Assembly: GCA_004352715.1 (NCBI GenBank)
Contig: SCFE01000043.1
Coordinates: 1,734,531 to 1,798,530 of the forward strand
DNA length: 64,000 bases
Direction: 5' to 3'
Origin: Hofstenia miamia
Taxonomy: Eukaryota; Xenacoelomorpha; Acoela
The translations under genes were made by a program, and so were the position numbers. Under the pieces are notes generated by a model. That model saw only the letters and a program-made list of their open reading frames with translations. It searched no databases and was not told the DNA's origin. This document shows, one piece after another, positions 56,728 to 64,000 of the stretch. The number at the start of each line of letters is the position of its first letter. The first letter of the stretch is position 1.

Positions 56728-59700
56728 CCTCCTTCTCACTCGACGGCGGACAGGTGGAGCTGGTGACTCTCGTTTGTAATTTATCTTTTTCATTCCTAAA
56801 TGTAGTGATAAGGTTTAAATCCCAAATGTTGGGATCGTAAGTAGTTCTCGCCCTTCTTGGGGGGAGCGTACGTGGTTCTAAGTTCTCAGTATTAATATTG
56901 TCAGAAGTGTACTCGGTGTCGGAAAAATCATCTTTGGAAAAACTAGTTAAATTATCGTATTTTTCGTACACATCAACACCATTATCTACTAACGTAAATT
57001 CATTATTATCATCTATAATCACATGTTCTATATCTTTTATGGCTCTCTTAAGCCTTTGAAAGTGTACCGTTTTACTGTTGTTTAAGGTATATGTGTTGTG
57101 ATCAAGCACTTTTTCAATTGTAAAGGGGCCCTGCCAATCGTTTGCAAGCTTCCTCACTTGATGGCTATCTGTAGTAATTCTGGGCAAATAAGCAAAGACT
57201 TTATCACCACNNNNNNNNNNNNNNNNNNNNNNNNNNNNNNNNNNNNNNNNNNNNNNNNNNNNNNNNNNNNNNNNNNNNNNNNNNNNNNNNNNNNNNNNNN
57301 NNNNNNNNNNNNNNNNNNNNNNNNNNNNNNNNNNNNNNNNNNNNNNNNNNNNNNNNNNNNNNNNNNNNNNNNNNNNNNNNNNNNNNNNNNNNNNNNNNNN
57401 NNNNNNNNNNNNNNNNNNNNNNNNNNNNNNNNNNNNNNNNNNNNNNNNNNNNNNNNNNNNNNNNNNNNNNNNNNNNNNNNNNNNNNNNNNNNNNNNNNNN
57501 NNNNNNNNNNNNNNNNNNNNNNNNNNNNNNNNNNNNNNNNNNNNNNNNNNNNNNNNNNNNNNNNNNNNNNNNNNNNNNNNNNNNNNNNNNNNNNNNNNNN
57601 NNNNNNNNNNNNNNNNNNNNNNNNNNNNNNNNNNNNNNNNNNNNNNNNNNNNNNNNNNNNNNNNNNNNNNNNNNNNNNNNNGGGCGAACTTTGTGAAGTG
57701 ATCCACCATCACGAGCAAGTGCTGAAAACCCTCATCATCTTTTGACAGTTGTTCTAAATCAACGTGTACTAGCTCATTCAGACCTTCTGCCGATCGTGAT
57801 TCCATTTCAGCGTGCTGTTGAGGGAAATGGTGGATATTGTTTAGCAAGCATTTCTCACATTTGTCAATGACGTTGGTTACCGCAGTGCGGATCCCTGTGG
57901 TCACATATCTAGAGTTAAAAGTTTTCTCGGTTTGAAGAATGCCGAGGTGACCTCGCTTGTGGACTCTATGCACTAGGTCTCGCTTGAAGTATTCCGGAAT
58001 GGCTAGATGATTGTTATGTTTGCTTTTTGCATATAATAAACCTTTGTCGGTTACACACCAATTGTAGCAATGAAAATATCGATTTACCTCCGGTGATGTA
58101 GGGAAATAGGGGTCCCTCATCCTCTTCATTATTTGATCCAGGATCCAATCGCGATGTTGATAACGAATAATTTCTTCTTCTGAGATCTCTTCTTTTAGCA
58201 GTATAGCGAGAATGGGTTTTCCATTTCGATCAGCATTTATCTCAGGTATCAACTGATACTCAGTGTGCGGGATGTGTTGATAATGAATAATTTCTTCCTC
58301 TGAGATCTCTTCTTTTAGCAGTATGGCGAGAATGGGTTTTCCATTTCGATCAGCATTTATCTCAGGTATCAACTGATACTCAGTGTGTGGGATGAAAGAA
58401 AAGGGTACCTTTTCACCACCTGGTTTTTTAAGATCACACTCGTAGCTCGGAAGAGCCGTCCAATAGTCTGCGTTTAAGTGCAGTTTTCCAGGGCAATGTT
58501 TGATAGTAAATGTGAAATCATTTAGGTATTCAATACATCTCGCTACAATGGTTGATCTGTCGCCACTGAATTTCTTTAACCAAGCCAATGTTTGATTTGT
58601 CGCCACTGAATTTCTTTAACCAGGCCAGTGCGCTGTTGTCAGTTCGCACAGTGAACTTGTGGCCAAGTATGAAGTAGCGAAATTTTTTCAGAGATTCGAC
58701 AAGTGCAAGCATTTCACACTTTGTTGCGCCATAATTCTTCTTGGACGCCCTAAGTTTTCAGCTAAAATATTGCACAGGACTTTCAATTCCGTTAACATCC
58801 TGACTGAGGATTCCGCTAATAGCTACCGCACTGGCGTTGCTATTGATTATAAAATCTTTCGTGTAATCCAGGGTATTTAAGGACGGTATTTTCTTAAGTT
58901 CTATTTTTATTCCATCAAGAGCTTCTTGTTCTTGCCAAGTCCATTTAAAATCAGCGGACTTTTTTAACAGATTAGAGATCATTCTTGTCTTGTTGGCGAG
59001 GTCCGGAATAAACATCCCGTAGTAATTTAGGAAACCCATTAAGCGCTGGACATCTCAGTGGGTTTTTTAATTGAGATTTTTCCAGGTTCAACTACGCGAC
59101 CGAGAAAGGTTACTTTGGTTTGAACTAATGTGCATTTGGTTCTGTTCACTTTAAGTCCCGCTCTTTGTAATAAGTCTAAGGCTCGACCAAGCTTATCCAG
59201 ATGTTCTTCAAAGGTGTGGCTCGTGACCAAGATGTCGTCTATATAGGCTGAGATGCCTGGTTCAAGGAGGTTTGCACCATCTTTAAGAATTTTCGTGACA
59301 TACCACTGAAAGGTAGCTGGCATGTTGCATAGGCCGAAGGCCATATACTTCCATTCGTATAACCCGTAAGGGGTAATGAAGGCAGTCTTTGCAATGTCGG
59401 AAGGGCGCATGGGTACCTGCCAGTAAGCTTTACACAAGTCTAAGCATGAGAAAAACTTATATTTACTAGCATTGTAAAGGAGATCTTCTATCCTTGGCAG
59501 GGGGTACTCATCTTTGACTGTGATATTGTGCAGATTGCGAAAGTCGATGCACAGCCTATACTTCTCACCTTGGCAAATAAACACAGTGGGTGCTGCATAT
59601 GGGCTGTTACTTCCTTGTATTATTCCGCTTTTGATTAGGTTGCTTAAGATCTTCTCATATTCATGTTTCAGATTTTCTGGCACACAACGTACAGGTAAAC

Positions 59701-60664
59701 GAATCGGACGATCATGTTTTAATTCGATAGTGTGCTCTTCACCGATTGCCTGCCCAACACTGATGGCACCGTAGTTGAACACGTCATGCTTACTGTAAAG
59801 CAGAGATTCCAGAGACCTCCTCTCTTTTTGACTTAAGTGCGGGTGGGAATTCTCGGTGACTGTTGGCACCTTTACCGGACTTGAGGGAGCCTCAAGGTCA
59901 TGCACGGTGGTACAGATTGGTAAACAAGTGACTGGAACATTCTCCACCCTCACCAGTACTCCTATCAACTGTAATTGGGAGACTCCAATCTTTACCGAAG
60001 AAGTTGATCCATTAAGAACAGTGACATATGTCTTTCCTCGAGTTACTTTACACAGATCCGGCAAAAAAGAGACTCCGCGTAGGTACTTGCCTCTATGCCC
60101 TAATATCATGACATCCCCATTGATGCTGGCATCAGAGGAGACAGCGACTATAGTCCAGTGTTTCGGTTCAAGAAATATGGGCTCGTCCAAATCAAAGATG
60201 ACCTCTTTCTCAGGGATCGTAACCAACTGTGTTGCTTCCTGATCTTTGATGGAGATTGTACCATTTTTAAAGTCAATAATGCAAGAATTTCATTCCAAAA
60301 AATCATTCCCTAATATGAGATCGTATGGGAGACGGTGATTTGATGTATCTATTACTAACAGGTCTACCTCGAAGGGCTCTGCATGAATTTTAATCAAAGC
60401 ATCAGTTAACTTTCCTTTCAACGAAAGAGGGTTCCCCGAAGCATCAACCAGCTTCACACTCGAGGGATCCAATGAATCTCGACTTAAGCATAATTCTTTG
60501 CAACACTCGTTGCTTATTATGGAGGCTGCCACTCCCATATCCACAGTGGCATTGAAGATATTACCGTTCATCTCAATAGGAATTAAATTCTTTCTAATTA
60601 ACTGAGTGATCACTAGGATGTTGTGATCTTGTGCACGGTTTCCAGGAGGCGGCGCTCCAACTAA
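56717..60664 (-). pseudogene. pol: E2 pro-pol polyprotein (Ty3/gypsy), broken by indels and a gap
   Basis: Same domain order as E1. Protease TVDMGVAASI (DTG altered to DMG, near 60545). RT with LCIDFRNLHN, FSCLDLCKAYWQ and YIDDILV (near 59240). RNase H keeps RTDNSALAWL but FIINSNASAV replaces the first Asp region. Integrase zinc part HKRGHLGI and CEKCLL, VHVDLEQL, then 471 N (57211-57681) remove the rest of the DDE core. The tail has WQGPFTIEKVLDHNTYTL. Breaks are TGA at 60290 and 58758, a deletion with frameshift near 59045, a 40-bp tandem duplication at 58561-58640 (frameshift) and an in-frame 120-bp tandem duplication at about 58150-58390. Ends with TAG at 56717. Confidence 0.87.
57211..57681. 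other. Assembly gap, 471 N
   Basis: Run of N inside the E2 integrase. Confidence 0.98.
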
Positions 60665-60670
60665 TTTAAA
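60645..60670 (-). promoter_or_regulatory. E2 gag-pro -1 ribosomal frameshift signal
   Basis: Slippery T TTA AAT (60670-60664) in the gag frame, then the gag stop TAG, then after five bases a stem GGAG-(6-nt loop)-CTCC (60658-60645). Heptamer, stop position, loop length and direction of shift match E1, although stop codon and stem sequence differ. Confidence 0.75.
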
Positions 60671-62448
60671 TCTTGCAATGTGGTAGGATGATCGGGTTCA
60701 AGATCAACTAGGTTGTCAACACACAAAGCTTCAGTGAAAGGTTCTTCGACAATAAAGCATTCACCATCGGCAACAAGCTGGATTTTAGCCTTACATTGGG
60801 ATTTTAAATGTCCCTTCTCTCCGCACGTATAACATCGCACTGATGACAAGTCAAGCATCTTCTTGACAGGGGCAGGCTTCCTGGGTTCGAAATTTTTCAT
60901 CCCGGATGCACCGGAGAACTTCGTTATATCACTGTTGATGCGTTGTGAATTTTGAAGCATATAGACCACGCTGATAGCCTTACGGATAATTTCATGGAGG
61001 CTGTCCTCAGGATCACATCGAACTTCCAGCCGATTTCTAATTGACGCAGGGAAACCTCGGCAAATATAAGAGAACAAATCGTGCTTAGAGTATTCTTTCG
61101 ACAAACTGCTCAGACAGAACAGGCGTTCGACCTGGGTTATGTAGTTACGGATATCGTCACCAAATTTAAAAGACATGTCTCACAATAGTGTCTTGTACTG
61201 ATGTTTAATGTGCGGCGCTTGATAATGGTCTTCAAAGAAACCCACCAACAATTGGTAATCTGTTTTGATGTTTTGGTCAAGCATCATGTATTGGTTGTAT
61301 GCCAATCCACTAAGATACAAGGGGAACTGCGACACGGCGGTCTCTTGTGAATTTTTATGTTGCTTCATAGTCAATTCGAATAGAAAAAACCATTCGTCAA
61401 AGGACTGGGCGACGGCATCAATTTGCCCAGTGAATTTGGGTAGAACAGAATGCTTACTGTATAATTGTACCTGTCCATGGGACTCGAGAGGAAGAATTGA
61501 CTCGCGATATCTCGGCTGATCTTTAGAACGGGCTTCTTTGTTGGTCGGACTGGTATCACTCATGTGCTGCTCCTTGTATGCAGGAACGACAACCGTACTT
61601 ACTGGATCAGGTAACGACTGAACGTAGCCAGTTTGAGGAGTAGCTCCAGTTGTTAACGTAGAGACTTGAGTAAGAGCTGCCTGAGCAAAGGTTGGTTGAC
61701 TGTGTGAGGGAGAAGTAGCAGAAGGCACAGACGAGGACACTCCACACAGAGAAGCAGCTGGAGGAGGCTGGCTCACACCAATGAGCTGAACCACTCTGCC
61801 GATAATTCTCTCAGCCAATTCATCTAGGGCGTTGTTTAACACAGCATGGGTAACATAGTCATCACGATCTCTGCTAGTTGATGTCTCTTCTGGATGATTG
61901 GGGTTATTAATAGAGCTCTTTAACTCGTTGATTTGTAACTCAAGAGCAAAGGTTGACTCCAACATCTGTCTCTCCATACGTTGATATGCTACATGTTGGG
62001 TGTTAAGCTCGGCTTGTAAGGATTCAACCTGGCGTTCACTCTCCATCCATAGTGCCACCTGCTGTGACAATTCGTCCCGCAAATGCTCGATTTCGGCTAT
62101 GTGCACATCAAAGTGAGGCGTATACTGCTGTTCACGACCACTGGCATAACTGTGAGGACGCAGGGGAATGGGTGGAGCATTCTGAGTGTTCAATACACGT
62201 CGCGCATTTCTATGGAATGATGGACTCGCACTCATTGGGTTGGCATTGCTATAGGGAATAGTAGATGCATTGTGACTATCATCCATCCTCTGAGCATTAG
62301 GAGAAGGGGGTTGAGAGAAATTAAGTAACGATCCAACGGTGCAAGGGGTAACGTCCTGGTTACCAACGCTTGCACAGGGGACACTCCGAATGGGAGGAGT
62401 CCCAAAAGTAGGAGAATAAATTACAGTACGACTCGAACTAGAATCCAT
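60661..62448 (-). pseudogene. gag: E2 gag (Ty3/gypsy type, one zinc knuckle)
   Basis: 596 codons from ATG at 62448. N-terminal YSPTFGTPP, a coiled coil (SERQVESLQAELNTQHVAYQ), a capsid-like part (QFPLYLSGLAYNQYMMLD, RNYITQVERLFCLSSL) and a zinc knuckle CYTCGEKGHLKSQC near 60830. The only lesion is a TGA at 61180-61182, where E1 has Cys (TGC). Stop TAG at 60661 right after the slippery heptamer. Start chosen because the N-terminal similarity to E1 begins there and LTR leader lies upstream. Confidence 0.9.
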
Positions 62449-62854
62449 TTAACTTTAGAGAACAAAACAACAATTTCTAGAACTGACAATGGGAGCACTC
62501 CCACGCACACAGGAACAAAAAATACTTACAAGGGGTAACAGTGATTAACAGACCAAAAAGGGAAGAAATGAACATGGCTGTACTTGGTAATAAATCCAAC
62601 GTAAAAAGCACTAGTAACAAGTAAGACAAACAAGAAATTTAACAGTTGACATCAGCCAAATAAGAAACGCAAAAGTGTCGTCGCCATCCTTCAAGGGTGA
62701 GGAAGTTAATGAATACATCGATAGGTAACTTTCTATGAAGTCTCAAAACGATCAGGGGAAACAACTATCCCAGCATATATGGACCAAAACGAAAACCAAC
62801 TCACAACCAAACCATCGAAAGAAAACAACAAGATTAAATAGATATCACGTCAGC

Positions 62855-62872
62855 TTCCTGTCACGGTCGCCA
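62855..62872 (-). promoter_or_regulatory. E2 tRNA primer binding site
   Basis: Sense TGGCGACCGTGACAGGAA directly after the LTR end TCTACA. It matches the E1 site except for the last base. Confidence 0.8.
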
Positions 62873-63801
62873 TGTAGAATCGGTGGCTGGTAGGAAAACT
62901 TAACTAGAAACTTAATTGACTCCACAAAAGGTTTGAATAGCATTTACAGAACAGCCACGATTCCGGGAAGGGATTAACTTAGAATTTGTAACATATAGAT
63001 GTAACATTGGTAATTCATCCAAGTAACAGAACTACTTTTAGGTAAGAACCAAGATGACCAATTCCTATGGCTTCCAGCCAAAGCGGAACATCCAGAAGTA
63101 AAGTGCTTAACCTATTGACTGGTGCTACCCTATTTGTCTCACTTGCTTAATTTCTATCTCACTTCAAAAATACAAACTCTCATTTTCATTGTTATCTCTC
63201 AGCTCACTATTAAATAATCTGTAATTGCCAGATATTCGTGCTAGCCAACGGCATGGTATCATCACAGTGTTAGGTTTTATAAGTGCATGTACGTGTTGAA
63301 ATACGAACGAGAGATTTATTATTTCCTTATACATAACCATATACATAACTTAATGAACCACAATTCGGACTGGGTAATCAAAAGACCCCCAGAAGCAACG
63401 TGTCGCCCCGTGCTGGTGAAAGCACTCCCGAATTGTCGCTGATCTTAAGCAATAAGTTTCATTTAAGATAATAAATAAATAAGAAATACAACGGTAAAGA
63501 CGGCAGTTAAGAGTAGACAAAGTCTATTGAACTATCGCTACAGGTTTCTCAGTTTTTATACAAAAGTGTCATCATTACCTGCCTTTGTTTACAACTTCAG
63601 ATAGCAACGTAGTTTAACATGATCAATTCTAATTCCCTCACAAAATTAAATTTGAGCAAATAACAGCACCAACGAGGGGACATCAATTTAATAATAGCAA
63701 ACTAAGATCAAAAATGATCGATAACGTCATGGTGACGTAATAATACAAGAATACAAATTAAAAAGATATAAAATGCGACTAAATCCCCAAGCGACTCTAC
63801 A
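62873..63801 (-). mobile_element. E2 gypsy element, 5' LTR
   Basis: 929 bp, TGTAGA..TCTACA, near-identical to 52188-53114. It is followed not by a duplicated target but by CGCCCCCC, the complement of a polypurine tract. Confidence 0.88.
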
Positions 63802-64000
63802 CGCCCCCCAAAATACTACACTAGAAGTCTTAGCNNNNNNNNNNNNNNNNNNNNNNNNNNNNNNNNNNNNNNNNNNNNNNNNNNNNNNNNNNNNNNNNNN
63901 NNNNNNNNNNNNNNNNNNNNNNNNNNNNNNNNNNNNNNNNNNNNNNNNNNNNNNNNNNNNNNNNNNNNNNNNNNNNNNNNNNNNNNNNNNNNNNNNNNNN
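63802..64000. other. Polypurine-like sequence and terminal gap
   Basis: 63802-63809 reads CGCCCCCC, as expected next to a 3' LTR rather than a 5' LTR. Twenty-five more bases match no other part of the family here, then N from 63835 to the end. Confidence 0.6.

Noticed and set aside
1-64000. CRISPR arrays, bacterial promoters, Shine-Dalgarno sites, rRNA genes or an intact tRNA gene
   Set aside because: None seen; introns and element types show a eukaryotic nuclear sequence.

Overview
This is a low-GC, intron-bearing nuclear scaffold from an invertebrate animal. Canonical GT..AG introns, hAT, mariner, P-type, piggyBac and Polinton relics, several non-LTR families and Ty3/gypsy elements fit a cnidarian-like or other AT-rich metazoan genome, but nothing in the sequence fixes the species. 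There is no bacterial operon structure, CRISPR array or rRNA. Ten runs of N interrupt the window: eight long gaps, one 25-base gap at 29475-29499 and a single N at 54613. Two long gaps are exactly 1000 N and so are probably of unknown true size.

Left third (1-30287). A broken Polinton-type protein-primed DNA polymerase B lies at 1909-3588. A small minus-strand gene of unknown function follows at 4126-4969. The best host gene is a minus-strand SPFH/band-7 membrane protein. Its three exons (29813-30287, 26262-26516, 6502-6797) join in matching phase 1 across introns of about 3.3 and 19.5 kb. The large intron is packed with transposons: a P-element/THAP9-like transposase relic, a mariner transposase with its D34D spacing kept, a possible piggyBac tail, three TTAA-flanked elements, three hAT-type elements with perfect 8-bp target duplications, a hAT transposase tail, an REL-endonuclease LINE and three copies of a second LINE.

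Middle (30288-47263). CpG-poor non-coding DNA leads into a decayed plus-strand LINE. A long-TIR DNA transposon and then a Ty3/gypsy element (E1) are nested inside it. The LINE segment beside the insertion, plus the start of the LTR, appears twice, about 10.6 kb apart. One copy carries a full-length element and the other a solo LTR with a CTAT target duplication, which looks like two alleles joined in one scaffold.

Right third (47264-64000). Two more members of the same gypsy family lie side by side: a CpG-stripped fossil (E3, 48776-52187) and a younger copy of about 11.6 kb (E2, 52188-63801). The family runs, in its own sense on the minus strand, LTR, tRNA primer site, gag, pro-RT-RNaseH-integrase, a third ORF (ORF3), polypurine tract, LTR. 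Gag and pro are joined at a conserved -1 frameshift signal. ORF3 is about 1000 codons, sits where env would be, has no visible signal peptide or membrane anchor, starts inside the pol stop region and is recognisable in all three copies. I cannot assign it to a known family, and it is the most interesting item here.
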